This document shows, one piece after another, positions 9,399 to 17,202 of a DNA stretch of 64,000 nucleotides (positions within the stretch are counted from its first letter, which is position 1; every line of letters begins with the position of its first letter). A program made the position numbers and the translations under genes. This DNA is from Desulfobacterium sp. (lineage in GTDB: Bacteria; Desulfobacterota; Desulfobacteria; Desulfobacterales; Desulfobacteraceae), in the NCBI GenBank assembly GCA_030145245.1, contig JAQYWC010000074.1, forward strand, positions 91,048 through 155,047, read 5' to 3'. The notes under the pieces are model-generated. The model ran no database searches, had not been told where the DNA came from, and saw nothing but the letters and a program-made list of their open reading frames with translations.

Positions 9399-10784
9399 AT
9401 GAATCAGATTCTGATCGTTGATGATGACCCGGGCGTATGTCTGTTCATGGAGGAAGTCATGACCTCCATGGGATATGCTGCGGACCATGCCCGGACACTT
9501 AAAAAAGGTCTGAAAAAAGCAAACTCAGCCCCCTGGGATATCATCTTTCTGGATGTGCACCTGCCGGACGGCAGCGGACTTGAGGCGGTATCCGAATTCC
9601 GGAAGACCCCGTCAGCCCCGGAGGTGATCATCCTGACGGGGGAAGGCTCCGCAGACGGCGCAGCCCAGGCCATCCGCAGCGGCGCATGGGACTATATCGA
9701 AAAACCGGTCACGCCCAATACCATCTCCCTGCCCCTCAAACACGCCATGGAGATCCGGCTGGCAAGAAAGGCCAAATCAGGCCCGGCACCCTTCAAGCGG
9801 GAAAAGATCAGCGGGGACAGCCCGGAACTGTCCGACTGCCTGGCCCAGGCAGCCAACGCGGCCGGCAGCGATGCCAGTGTGCTGCTCATGGGCGAGAGCG
9901 GAACGGGCAAGGAACTTTTTGCCCGGGCCATCCATGATAACAGCCCCAGGGCAAAAGGCCCCTTTGTGGTGGTGGATTGCGCAGCCCTGCCCGAATCCCT
10001 GGTGGAAAGCGTTCTGTTCGGCCACGAAAAAGGGGCGTTCACCGGGGCGACGAAATCCCAGGCAGGATTAATTCGTGAGGCCAACGGGGGCACCCTGTTT
10101 CTGGATGAATTGGGGGAGCTGTCACCCTCGAATCAGAAACGGTTCCTGCGGGTCCTCCAGGAACGCAGGGTTCGCTCCATCGGGGGGGGCAGGGAAGATG
10201 CCATCGATTTTCGTCTCATTACCGCCACCCATCAGGATATCGATGGAATGGCAGACGCGGGCAGCTTCAGGAAAGACCTTCTGTTCCGCCTTCGCGGACT
10301 GACCATCTCCCTTCCACCCCTCAGGGATCGCCAGGGGGATGCCCAAATCATTGCCATGCGCTCCATTGAAAAATACTGCACCCGGTTTGGAATTACGGTC
10401 AAGGGGTTTTATCCCGAATTTCTGGAAGCCCTTGTTCGCTACCGATGGCCCGGCAATGTCAGGGAACTTGTGGCGGCCGTGGAAGCGGCCGTGATCCATG
10501 GAAAAGATGAGCCCCTCCTCCATCCCATTCATCTGCCGGTCCATATCCGCGCCAATCTGGCGCAAAAGGCGGTGCGGGGGTCAACCCCTCCCTTGGAAGA
10601 CCCCATGGATCAAGATCCGGGGACCATACTCCCCCACTCCCAGTACATGCAAGCCGCTGAAAAGAGATACTTCAAGGAGGTGGGTGCTGCCGCAAGCGGC
10701 ACCATAAACGAAATTTGCCGCCTGTCCGGCCTTTCAAGGGCCCAGGTGTACCGATTGATCAAAAAACACAACATCACCCTTTGA
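9399..10784 (+). CDS. sigma-54-dependent response regulator, NtrC family
   Basis: 461 residues starting at MNQILIVDDD; GGAG lies upstream of this ATG, which is preferred over the GTG at 9384. Receiver domain (~1-120) with acceptor Asp in IIFLDVHLPDG (~52), AAA+ domain with Walker A GESGTGKE (~165) and the sigma-54 contact loop GAFTGA (~212), Walker B TLFLDELGE, and a Fis-type HTH at the end (INEICRLSGLSRAQVYRLIK). It activates sigma-54 promoters when phosphorylated, most likely by the divergent hybrid kinase. The best local target is the receiver-like gene at 11031, which has a sigma-54-like element upstream. Confidence 0.93.
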   Translation: MNQILIVDDDPGVCLFMEEVMTSMGYAADHARTLKKGLKKANSAPWDIIFLDVHLPDGSGLEAVSEFRKTPSAPEVIILTGEGSADGAAQAIRSGAWDYIEKPVTPNTISLPLKHAMEIRLARKAKSGPAPFKREKISGDSPELSDCLAQAANAAGSDASVLLMGESGTGKELFARAIHDNSPRAKGPFVVVDCAALPESLVESVLFGHEKGAFTGATKSQAGLIREANGGTLFLDELGELSPSNQKRFLRVLQERRVRSIGGGREDAIDFRLITATHQDIDGMADAGSFRKDLLFRLRGLTISLPPLRDRQGDAQIIAMRSIEKYCTRFGITVKGFYPEFLEALVRYRWPGNVRELVAAVEAAVIHGKDEPLLHPIHLPVHIRANLAQKAVRGSTPPLEDPMDQDPGTILPHSQYMQAAEKRYFKEVGAAASGTINEICRLSGLSRAQVYRLIKKHNITL

Positions 10785-10968
10785 CCATGGTCTCCGGTGG
10801 GGGGCTTTCCAAATCCGCCCCCTATCACCCCCCATTCTCATCAATAAGACCCCGTCTCATCCCTGCACATCTTTTTCCCCCACCCCCAATTAACGGGGAT
10901 TTCCACCTGCAAACATAACTCCCTGGAATTAAACCCCATAGATACGAAACAGACAAAATTACCAACAA

Positions 10969-10984
10969 TGGCATAAAACTTGAT
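10969..10984 (+). promoter_or_regulatory. candidate sigma-54 promoter
   Basis: TGGCATAAAACTTGAT has the -24 GG, correct 10-nt spacing and TTG of the -12 box, but GA replaces the conserved GC. It lies 46 nt before the start codon at 11031 and directly after a sigma-54 activator gene. The same TTGAT deviation occurs in the site at 47817. Confidence 0.35.
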
Positions 10985-11030
10985 TAAGCTCGCTCCCATG
11001 GAAGCAATGGCGAACATAAAAGGAGACTGT

Positions 11031-11453
11031 ATGAGTATATTGATACTTTGCGCTGACGGGGATACGCCGGATTCATCCGTGGCCAACACGTGTGCAGGCC
11101 AGGAAAAGTGGGGGGAACAGCCGGCCAAGGGCTTGCGTGAAAAGCTTGTCAAGGCATTCGGGCCGAAAATTGGAAATATCGAATTCTGTGATACCGTGCC
11201 CCAGCTGACGGCCCGTTTTCACCGGCCCATGGCCGCTCCAACAGTCCTGATACTGGTCATTGACGGCCAGGACACCCTTGAATCACTTATATCTGTCAGG
11301 GACTTTTTCGACGGCATCCCGGTGATTATTATCCCGACCTTCGAATCGCCACAAACCCTGCGCCAAACCTACACCTTGTGCCCCCGGTATATCGGCAATG
11401 GCGACAATCTGATCCATGTGGCTGCGGTCCTTGCCAACCTGACGGCCCGCTAG
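11031..11453 (+). CDS. receiver-domain-like protein, single domain
   Basis: 140 residues starting at an ATG with AGGAGA 4 nt upstream; the longer frame from 10980 lacks a ribosome site. The fold pattern resembles a response-regulator receiver: an acidic pair near the N-terminus (CADGD), a hydrophobic strand ending in Asp (VLILVIDGQD), and IPVIIIPTFES in place of the usual IPVIxLTA. The terminal conserved Lys is not obvious, so it may be a pseudo-receiver. It follows the sigma-54 response regulator and may be its target. The assignment is by pattern only. Confidence 0.6.
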   Translation: MSILILCADGDTPDSSVANTCAGQEKWGEQPAKGLREKLVKAFGPKIGNIEFCDTVPQLTARFHRPMAAPTVLILVIDGQDTLESLISVRDFFDGIPVIIIPTFESPQTLRQTYTLCPRYIGNGDNLIHVAAVLANLTAR

Positions 11454-11471
11454 TGCAATATAAAGTGAACT

Positions 11472-11510
11472 CCCCCGGATCTGAAACCGCCCTGGCTTCA
11501 GGTCCGGGGG
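11472..11510. terminator. 14-bp hairpin after the receiver-like gene
   Basis: CCCCCGGATCTGAA (11472-11485) pairs with 11497-11510 with one G-U pair and an 11-nt loop. It lies 18 nt after a stop codon, as a terminator would, but no T-run follows. Confidence 0.5.
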
Positions 11511-11625
11511 CACAAAACCCCACAAAACAGATAGGATGGATCTATCAGATATTGTGCTGAAAGGCATGGTGTATTACTCTTAAGATTCAAGATTTGGCAT
11601 TTCAAAGAAACGCGGGGTTTACACC

Positions 11626-13398
11626 ATGGAGATCTGGATCGTCACCCTCATTCTGATAATTACAATTTTTCTTTTAATAACTGAAAAGCTGCCCTATGAC
11701 GTTACCTCCATAGGTATCATGGCGGCTTTGTCGCTGACCCGGATCCTCACCCCGGTGGAATCGGTGGCCGGGTTTGCCAACCCGGCCCTGATCACCGTGG
11801 CTGCCATGTTTTTAATCTCAAGGGGGATGATTCGCACCGGCGCCATAGAATTTTTGGGAAACCAGGTCACCCGACTGGCCGGTGATAACGGTAAAACAGC
11901 CATTTATCTTGTATTTCTCATTGTGGCACTGTCATCGGCATTTATGAACAATACCCCGGTGGTGGTTCTTTTCATACCGGTTCTGATCAGCATGTGCTGC
12001 AGATTCAACATGAGCCCGTCCCAATACCTTCTGCCCCTGTCCTATACCTCCATCCTGGCCGGGACCTGCACCCTCATCGGCACGTCCACAAATATCATCG
12101 TCAGTGACCTGAGTGCTGAATACGGGTATGGCACCATCGGCATGTTTGAACTTGCAAAGGTGGGCCTCCCCCTTGCCGTTGTTGGCATTGGCTTTATTCT
12201 GATCTCTGCGGCAAAGATACTGCCGAACATGGCAAATCCCGCCTGTGAACTGGAAAAGAAAGGGCATCGGAAATACCTGTCCCAAATACGGATCCCGGCC
12301 CAAAGCCGTCTGATCGGAAAAAAGCCGGACCTCTATTTTTCCGCACACTTCCCGAGCCTTGAAACCGTTGAACTGGTAAGGAAGCATCGGATTTTCCATC
12401 CCTTAAGGGACAAGGTCCGGATGATGAAACAGGATCTGCTGCTGATAAAGGGATCTGCAAAAGACCTGGTTCATTTAATGGAGGAGAATGACACCGTAAG
12501 GGTCGACCGGCAAAACGCCAGGAAACAGGTCCCTGGTGAAGACAACATTACCGTGGAGTTCATTATTCCGCCGAATTCCTCCCTTGTGGGGGACAGACTG
12601 AAGCAGACACAACTCCACCAGGAGTCGCAACTCGCGGTTATCGCGATTCAAAGAAGCGGCCTGCAATACACGGAAAGGAATATTCAAGACATACGACTCC
12701 GGGTGGGAGATATCCTGCTGGTCAACCTGCCATGGTCAAAGCTTGATGATTTCCGGCACAACAGCGATGTTATCATCATCGAGGATATTCATCACACCAT
12801 TGTCCTGAAAAACAGGGCCCATTATGCCGGGATCATTTTTCTCACCGTTGTTTTAACCGCCTCAACCGGGCTTCTGAATATCATGGTCAGCGCAATGGCA
12901 GGTGTTTTTCTCATGTTTGTGACCAACTGCCTTCAGGTGAGGGACGCATACCGGTCACTCCAGGGCAACATCCTCATGCTGATCGCAGGCACCATCGCCC
13001 TTGGAACCGCACTTGAAAAAACCGGTGCCAGCAGGCTTTACGCTGAAACCCTTATCCGCCTGATGGAGGGATTCCCGCCGGGGTTGATACTGGGGGTGAT
13101 CATACTTTTGACCAGCATCTTTACCCAGCTGTTAAGCAACAACGCCACAGCGGTCCTGATACTGCCCGTTGCCATCTCTGCCGCAACCACCATCGGGGTG
13201 GACCCCAAGCCGTTTATCATCGCCGTCTGTTTTGGTGCCAGCGCCTGTTTTGCCTCTCCCCTGGGCTATCAGACAAACCTGCTGGTATATGGTCCCGGCG
13301 GCTACCGTTTTATTGACTACCTGAAACTGGGTATCCCCCTGAATCTGATGATACTGATTTTCGGCACCCTCATGATCCCGGTCTTCTGGCCTTTTTGA
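11626..13398 (+). CDS. SLC13 / DASS-family permease with two TrkA-C domains
   Basis: A 590-residue inner-membrane transporter of the divalent anion:sodium symporter superfamily. Hydrophobic helices fill residues ~1-195 and ~400-590. The first half contains AFMNNTPVVVLFIPVL and LIGTSTNIIVSDL, the second LLSNNATAVLILPVA and SPLGYQTNLLVYGPG, which are the two symmetric substrate/sodium motifs of the family. The central cytoplasmic part (~205-390) holds two RCK-C (TrkA-C) domains, a layout common in bacterial sulfate or other anion permeases and linked in other proteins to nucleotide or ligand gating. Sulfate or a dicarboxylate is the likely substrate, but this is inference. It has its own upstream gap and no partner genes. 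Confidence 0.9.
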   Translation: MEIWIVTLILIITIFLLITEKLPYDVTSIGIMAALSLTRILTPVESVAGFANPALITVAAMFLISRGMIRTGAIEFLGNQVTRLAGDNGKTAIYLVFLIVALSSAFMNNTPVVVLFIPVLISMCCRFNMSPSQYLLPLSYTSILAGTCTLIGTSTNIIVSDLSAEYGYGTIGMFELAKVGLPLAVVGIGFILISAAKILPNMANPACELEKKGHRKYLSQIRIPAQSRLIGKKPDLYFSAHFPSLETVELVRKHRIFHPLRDKVRMMKQDLLLIKGSAKDLVHLMEENDTVRVDRQNARKQVPGEDNITVEFIIPPNSSLVGDRLKQTQLHQESQLAVIAIQRSGLQYTERNIQDIRLRVGDILLVNLPWSKLDDFRHNSDVIIIEDIHHTIVLKNRAHYAGIIFLTVVLTASTGLLNIMVSAMAGVFLMFVTNCLQVRDAYRSLQGNILMLIAGTIALGTALEKTGASRLYAETLIRLMEGFPPGLILGVIILLTSIFTQLLSNNATAVLILPVAISAATTIGVDPKPFIIAVCFGASACFASPLGYQTNLLVYGPGGYRFIDYLKLGIPLNLMILIFGTLMIPVFWPF

Positions 13399-13428
13399 AC
13401 CACCGAAAAACGACTAGTTGTTTATGGA

Positions 13429-13545
13429 TCAGGCACTCACCGTACAGGAACGAAGGACAAGTTTCAGCTCCTTCACCGTTGTACCCCAGTGGGTGCCGTC
13501 ATGCTGCTCCTCCAACTTGAATCCATGCTTTTCATAGAGATGCCT
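13429..13545 (-). pseudogene. remnant of a GNAT acetyltransferase (C-terminal end)
   Basis: The last ~37 residues before the stop read HLYEKHGFKLEEQHDGTHWG... up to LKLVLR, the C-terminal strand-helix-strand of GNAT acetyltransferases, in particular the MarR-GNAT fusion group. The acetyl-CoA-binding part is absent: upstream in this frame the sequence is only an out-of-frame reading of the adjacent MBL remnant. The fragment therefore begins abruptly at about 13545. Confidence 0.7.
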
Positions 13546-13805
13546 CGGCCTCCTCCGGGATGACGTCGACAATGGCGTTCCACTCCGGATGTTCCATATG
13601 GACCGGGTGCAAGATGGCATCCCCGATGTAGAGCAACTCCCGGCCATGGGAAGTGATGGATACAGCCATGTGCCCGGGGGTATGCCCCGGGGCTGCCACG
13701 GTTTTGATGCCGGGCAGGAGTTGAGTATCGCCGTCAATCAATTCGATTCCATCAGCAAGTTTAGACAGGGAGGCGTTGACCGACCGGATCAGCACCTCCC
13801 TTGTT
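13532..13805 (-). pseudogene. remnant of a metallo-beta-lactamase-fold hydrolase
   Basis: About 90 residues corresponding to the middle of an MBL-fold protein: GHTPGHMAVSITS with the third-position metal His, then LLYIGDAILHPVHMEHPEW with the metal Asp. The N-terminal HxHxDH site and the C-terminal part are missing. The frame runs in from ...YKTREVLIRSV directly next to the EFR1 stop and breaks into the GNAT remnant at ~13545. Two truncated genes joined end to end point to a deletion. Confidence 0.75.
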
Positions 13806-14627
13806 TTATAGGTAGATCTTTCCCTGTTGCAGGTTCAGGTCTTGCTCGGTGGTTTTTCCCATATCAAGCTTAAAGGCCCAGAAGGGTGTTGTGTCGTTTA
13901 TGGAAAGCACCTGATCCGGACAGTTTGCCACGCAGGCCAGGCAGGCGATGCATTTATGGCTGTCCACCTCGCCAGTTACGGCGTCCATGGCGCCTGTGGG
14001 GCATTCGTCCTCGCAGGCCATACACAAGCTGCACTCCCTGCCCGCCCGGGTGGGAAGCTGGGTGACGATTTTAAATCGTAAGCGTTCAAACCCATCCAGT
14101 TGCTCCCCACTGTATATGCTATGATCCAAGTCCCCCAGTATGCCGGGATCTTCTCCTGTAAATCGGTTAAGGGTTGCCTGGGCATAGTCTTGGGCCAGAT
14201 TGAAATCCGGTTCATTGGGCCGGTCTGGGAACGCCCGCCATCCCCCGAGATTAAAGGTGTGCGCCCCGGGGAATTCGGCCGATGACACCACGCTGAAATT
14301 TTGCTCAGTCAGAATTTGCCGGGTGGATTGGTGGGCAGGGTGAACCGTGAATCCGCCGTAGGTGAAAAACAGAGCCGCTTTTTTCCCGTGGCCCGTAAGC
14401 GTGCGCAACCATTCCCGCGCCACCCTGGGTGCACGCAGGGAATGAACGGGAAATCCAAATACGATCCCCTGGTAAGGGCTGATATCGATTGTTTTTTGCC
14501 TGTCCGACAAGGCGGTGATATCGTACCCGTCAACCGCCACACCCAAAGTTTCAAAATTTGTTTTAATCTCCCTTGCCATCCTGGCGGTATTGCCCGTGGC
14601 CGAAAAAACGATGATTGCTACTTTCAT
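13806..14627 (-). CDS. EFR1-type flavodoxin-ferredoxin protein
   Basis: 273 residues from the ATG at 14627, preceded by AAGGAG. The N-terminal ~150 residues form a flavodoxin-like domain (IIVFSATGNTARMA is the FMN phosphate loop; GIVFGFPVHSLRAPR follows). The C-terminal part holds two [4Fe-4S] motifs, CSLCMACEDECP (~202-213) and CIACLACVANCP (~225-236). This is the EFR1 family layout, an electron-transfer protein whose redox partner is generally unknown. The frame stays open upstream through the methyltransferase gene, but that part is non-coding in this frame. It is downstream of the methyltransferase and has its own MarR-type operator in its promoter. Confidence 0.88.
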   Translation of the reverse strand: MKVAIIVFSATGNTARMAREIKTNFETLGVAVDGYDITALSDRQKTIDISPYQGIVFGFPVHSLRAPRVAREWLRTLTGHGKKAALFFTYGGFTVHPAHQSTRQILTEQNFSVVSSAEFPGAHTFNLGGWRAFPDRPNEPDFNLAQDYAQATLNRFTGEDPGILGDLDHSIYSGEQLDGFERLRFKIVTQLPTRAGRECSLCMACEDECPTGAMDAVTGEVDSHKCIACLACVANCPDQVLSINDTTPFWAFKLDMGKTTEQDLNLQQGKIYL

Positions 14628-14667
14628 GACGATTCTCCTTATGGGTTGATGGTGATAGTCCCTCGGA

Positions 14668-14694
14668 AGTTTAGCAACTAAACCTTTGGGGCAA
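14668..14694 (-). promoter_or_regulatory. promoter with GTTTAG-N3-CTAAAC operator (EFR1 gene)
   Basis: TTGCCC (14694-14689), a 15-nt spacer, TAAACT (14673-14668). The perfect palindrome GTTTAGCAACTAAAC at 14669-14683 covers the -10 and most of the spacer. The same arrangement occurs at 15413-15439 and 16048-16074. Confidence 0.65.
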
Positions 14695-14790
14695 AAAAAA
14701 GGGGCAGAGATCCCGCCCCCGCCGAATGCCCAAGCGAATCGACTGCATTCCATATGTCCATGTGCAGCAATCCCACCCCAGGCAGAAGAC

Positions 14791-15357
14791 TTACAACCGG
14801 ACCTGTTTTTCGAGAAGGACTGCGTGGCTTTTACTGATTCTGGGGCTGTCAACCACCTGGTAGCCGCAAGCCCGGGCCTGTTCCACCGTATCCCTGAACA
14901 GCTGTTGGGAGACATGGCCCGCAGGTTCGCACAACAAGAACCGCCCGCCGGGCTTGAGGGCCCGGAAGGTTTCTGCAAACAGCTTTGCCGGATCCGGCAC
15001 CTCGTGGACAACGGCAAATGCCAGGATAAAATCAACGCCCTGGTCGAGATCTTCCAGGCCAAGGGCGCCATTGACGCACAACCGATACTCCATGGCCGCG
15101 TCCACGCCGGCCTTGACCGCCCGTTTTTTAAGCGATTGCAGCATCTTCTCCTGGATATCCACACACACAACCCGGCCGCTGGGACCGACCATACCGGCCA
15201 TGGGGATGGAAAAAAATCCCATGGCACACCCGACATCCACCACGGTCATGCCGGGCTTCACATGGGGTGATAGGATTTTTTCCGGATTCTGGATCAATTT
15301 TCTCAAGGGACTGGAAAGAAGGTAACCTACCCAAACCGGGCACACACGCTCTGCCAT
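14791..15357 (-). CDS. class I SAM-dependent methyltransferase
   Basis: 188 residues with an AGGAG site before the ATG. Motif I is VVDVGCAMGFFSIPMA (~39-55), followed by the acidic end of strand 2 (VVCVDIQEKML), motif II region (DFILAFAVVHEVPDP) and motif III (LKPGGRFLLCEPAGHVS). This is a UbiE/Methyltransf_11-type Rossmann methyltransferase; the substrate is unknown. Genes of this type often travel with EFR1 and MarR genes. It shares the operator motif with both neighbours and has two copies upstream. Confidence 0.87.
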   Translation of the reverse strand: MAERVCPVWVGYLLSSPLRKLIQNPEKILSPHVKPGMTVVDVGCAMGFFSIPMAGMVGPSGRVVCVDIQEKMLQSLKKRAVKAGVDAAMEYRLCVNGALGLEDLDQGVDFILAFAVVHEVPDPAKLFAETFRALKPGGRFLLCEPAGHVSQQLFRDTVEQARACGYQVVDSPRISKSHAVLLEKQVRL

Positions 15358-15386
15358 GGGGAACTCCTGTCTTATGGGGTTAACAA

Positions 15387-15439
15387 GTTTAGCTCCTAAA
15401 CATACCCGACAAAGTATAGCACCTAAACTAACTTGTCAA
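15387..15439 (-). promoter_or_regulatory. promoter with two MarR-type operators (methyltransferase)
   Basis: TTGACA (15439-15434), a 15-nt spacer, TATACT (15418-15413). Operator GTATAGCACCTAAAC at 15414-15428 overlaps the -10; a perfect second copy GTTTAGCTCCTAAAC lies at 15387-15401, 27 bp downstream centre to centre, in the leader. Confidence 0.7.
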
Positions 15440-15564
15440 CCTAAAAAAATAAAACCAATGACGGGTTTATAGATGGCGGCTTTTCAGATTGTAATAAGCC
15501 ATGGGTTCAATTCATATGCGGGGAGCTATTAGTATGGGGGGGACAAGACTGTGGGAGCGAAGGG

Positions 15565-16038
15565 TCAGGACTCGCTGATCACCTGGTCGCAGAACCGGTC
15601 AATGGCCTTGAAAACCGTTTCCATGAACTCGATATTGGCATCGTCCGCCTGCTCGATGACCCCCACGAGATCCGGGTAGATCCTTGAATGAAAATCCTGG
15701 TGGGCCTTGTACGCGATCGTTCCGGTGTCTGAGAGCTTCAAAAGCACCTCGCGGTCGGACATCTCATCCTTCATCCTGACCACCATCCCCTTTTTCACAA
15801 GCTTTTGGACGATCTGGGAAATAGCCCCCTTGGTCACCCCCTGGAGGGAGGCAAGGGCGGTGACATTGATGCCGGCATTCCTGCCAATGGCTTCGATGGT
15901 GTGGATCTCTGAAGGATAGAGCAAAAAATCCGTGCCAAAACGCCTGGGTTTCTGCTCTATCCGCTTCATCTTGTTCATGACCCTGTGAAACATCTCATCA
16001 AACAGGGCCACGCGTCTATGGGAGTCGGTGGTATGCAT
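15565..16038 (-). CDS. MarR-family regulator of the EFR1/methyltransferase genes
   Basis: 157 residues from the ATG at 16038 (MHTTDSHRR...). An upstream in-frame TTG at 16080 would run through the promoter and operator and is rejected. Central winged helix: TALASLQGVTKGAISQIVQKL recognition region and a KDEMSDREVLLKLSDTG wing. The start codon is about 10 nt from the -10 box, so the mRNA has almost no leader and no clear Shine-Dalgarno site. Its own promoter, the methyltransferase promoter and the EFR1 promoter all carry the GTTTAG-N3-CTAAAC palindrome or a close variant, so it is the probable local repressor. Confidence 0.87.
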   Translation of the reverse strand: MHTTDSHRRVALFDEMFHRVMNKMKRIEQKPRRFGTDFLLYPSEIHTIEAIGRNAGINVTALASLQGVTKGAISQIVQKLVKKGMVVRMKDEMSDREVLLKLSDTGTIAYKAHQDFHSRIYPDLVGVIEQADDANIEFMETVFKAIDRFCDQVISES

Positions 16039-16047
16039 GGGACTAAA

Positions 16048-16074
16048 GGTATAGGAGCTAAACACAGATGTCAA
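16048..16074 (-). promoter_or_regulatory. autoregulated promoter of the MarR gene
   Basis: TTGACA (16074-16069), a 15-nt spacer, TATACC (16053-16048). The operator variant GTATAGGAGCTAAAC at 16049-16063 has the same register to the -10 as at the other two promoters. Confidence 0.65.
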
Positions 16075-16107
16075 CCCCAAAGGGCACCTGCTTAGAAAGG
16101 GGTTGGA

Positions 16108-16869
16108 TTACGCTTCAAACGGAACCACCATCACCTTTTTGGCATCCACTTTTCTCACCGTGAGATGATATCCCCGGACCTCCACATCGATATCCCCTGT
16201 TTCCGCAGCAATGCCCCCGATCTCAAACAGGCTGCCCGGGGTGATGCCAAGCTCTGTGAACCGTTTGCCCAGGTTGGTTTTTTTACCAAAACTGATCAGC
16301 CGCGCCTTTGTCCCTTCCGGAGCCGAGCTCAGGGGGGTCGGTTTCTGGTTGGCCGTGGTGCACTTGGCGGAGAAATCCTTGATATCTCCCATGCAGCGCT
16401 CAGCACTGTCCTGGCACACCTCAATGGAGAAATTGCTGTCGCAAAACCTGCGGAACCCGGAGATCCACTCTGTTCCGCTCCTGGGGCACACCTCGGTAAA
16501 CTCCACGAATCTCACGATGCGCTCGAGCACCTCAGGCGTCACCGAGTGTTCCATCATGCAGGCGGCTTCGTCTGCCGACTCACCTTCAATGCAGAGAATA
16601 TTGATGATAAACTTCTTCAGCACCCGATGGCGCCGGATCACGTCCAGGGCGATCACTTCCCCCTTGTCGGTCAGGGTGATCACATCATAGGGGGCATAGT
16701 TGAGCAGCCCCTTCTTGGAAAGGGTTTTCAGGGCTCCGGTTACAGAGGAGTTGTTCACCTCAAGCCGTTTTGCAATCTCCTTTACCCGTGCGGCCTGCTT
16801 ATCTTCGATTATATGATAGATGGTCTCCAGGTAGTCTTCAAGGCTTGCAGTCAACGCTTTTTTTTTCAT
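16108..16869 (-). CDS. DtxR/MntR-family metalloregulator with FeoA-like domain
   Basis: 253 residues. N-terminal winged helix (ASLEDYLETIYHIIEDKQAARVKEIAKRL..., split here for length) at ~8-70, metal-binding/dimerisation domain ~70-150 with His and Cys/Glu ligands typical of the family (RRHRVLKKF, CMMEHSVTPEV), a Cys-containing linker, and a C-terminal SH3/FeoA-like domain (~180-250; KKTNLGKRFTELGITPGSLF). It should respond to Fe2+ or Mn2+ and repress uptake genes elsewhere; no feoB or mnt transporter is in the window. Its promoter carries a 13-bp palindrome over the -35. Confidence 0.88.
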   Translation of the reverse strand: MKKKALTASLEDYLETIYHIIEDKQAARVKEIAKRLEVNNSSVTGALKTLSKKGLLNYAPYDVITLTDKGEVIALDVIRRHRVLKKFIINILCIEGESADEAACMMEHSVTPEVLERIVRFVEFTEVCPRSGTEWISGFRRFCDSNFSIEVCQDSAERCMGDIKDFSAKCTTANQKPTPLSSAPEGTKARLISFGKKTNLGKRFTELGITPGSLFEIGGIAAETGDIDVEVRGYHLTVRKVDAKKVMVVPFEA

Positions 16870-16906
16870 CAGTTCTCCTGTTGGGTACTTATTTTATATA
16901 GGGAAA

Positions 16907-16938
16907 AGTTTATTGGGTTAAACAAAACTTGTCAAGTT
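16907..16938 (-). promoter_or_regulatory. promoter and palindrome of the DtxR-family gene
   Basis: TTGACA (16935-16930), a 17-nt spacer, TAAACT (16912-16907). The perfect 13-bp palindrome AACTTG-T-CAAGTT at 16926-16938 covers the -35 and could be the autoregulatory site. The remaining 16939-17173 part of this 333-nt gap shows nothing I can assign. Confidence 0.55.
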
Positions 16939-17173
16939 AATTGTCCTATAGTAGCCACCCCTCAAAGTTTAACAGGAACCAAGGGGCAACCAAAGGAACC
17001 CATACGATCCGGGCCTGAAAGAGGTTTAATAGAAGCAAAGCGTTGTTCGCCACGCCTAATACTCTTGCCGCAAACCAAAGCACAATGGCCGCGTCTTGAA
17101 CTTCAAAAACGGCTATCACCCGTCAAACGTAAACTATTTTAGAAAAGTCATTGGAAACACCACAGGTGTTGTC

Positions 17174-17193
17174 TGAAAAAGAGCCGGCGGCTC
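17174..17193 (-). terminator. short terminator after the GGDEF-EAL gene
   Basis: On the minus strand GAGCCGCCGGCTC is followed by TTTTT: a 5-bp GC-rich stem with 3-nt loop and a U-run, 9 nt after the stop. Confidence 0.5.
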
Positions 17194-17202
17194 ATATTGA
17201 TT

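Noticed and set aside
14628..15236. A 476-codon reading of the EFR1 frame beginning at 15236.
   Set aside because: The upstream ~200 codons lie antisense-free but in another frame of the methyltransferase gene, lack protein-like character, and the ATG at 14627 has AAGGAG and its own promoter.
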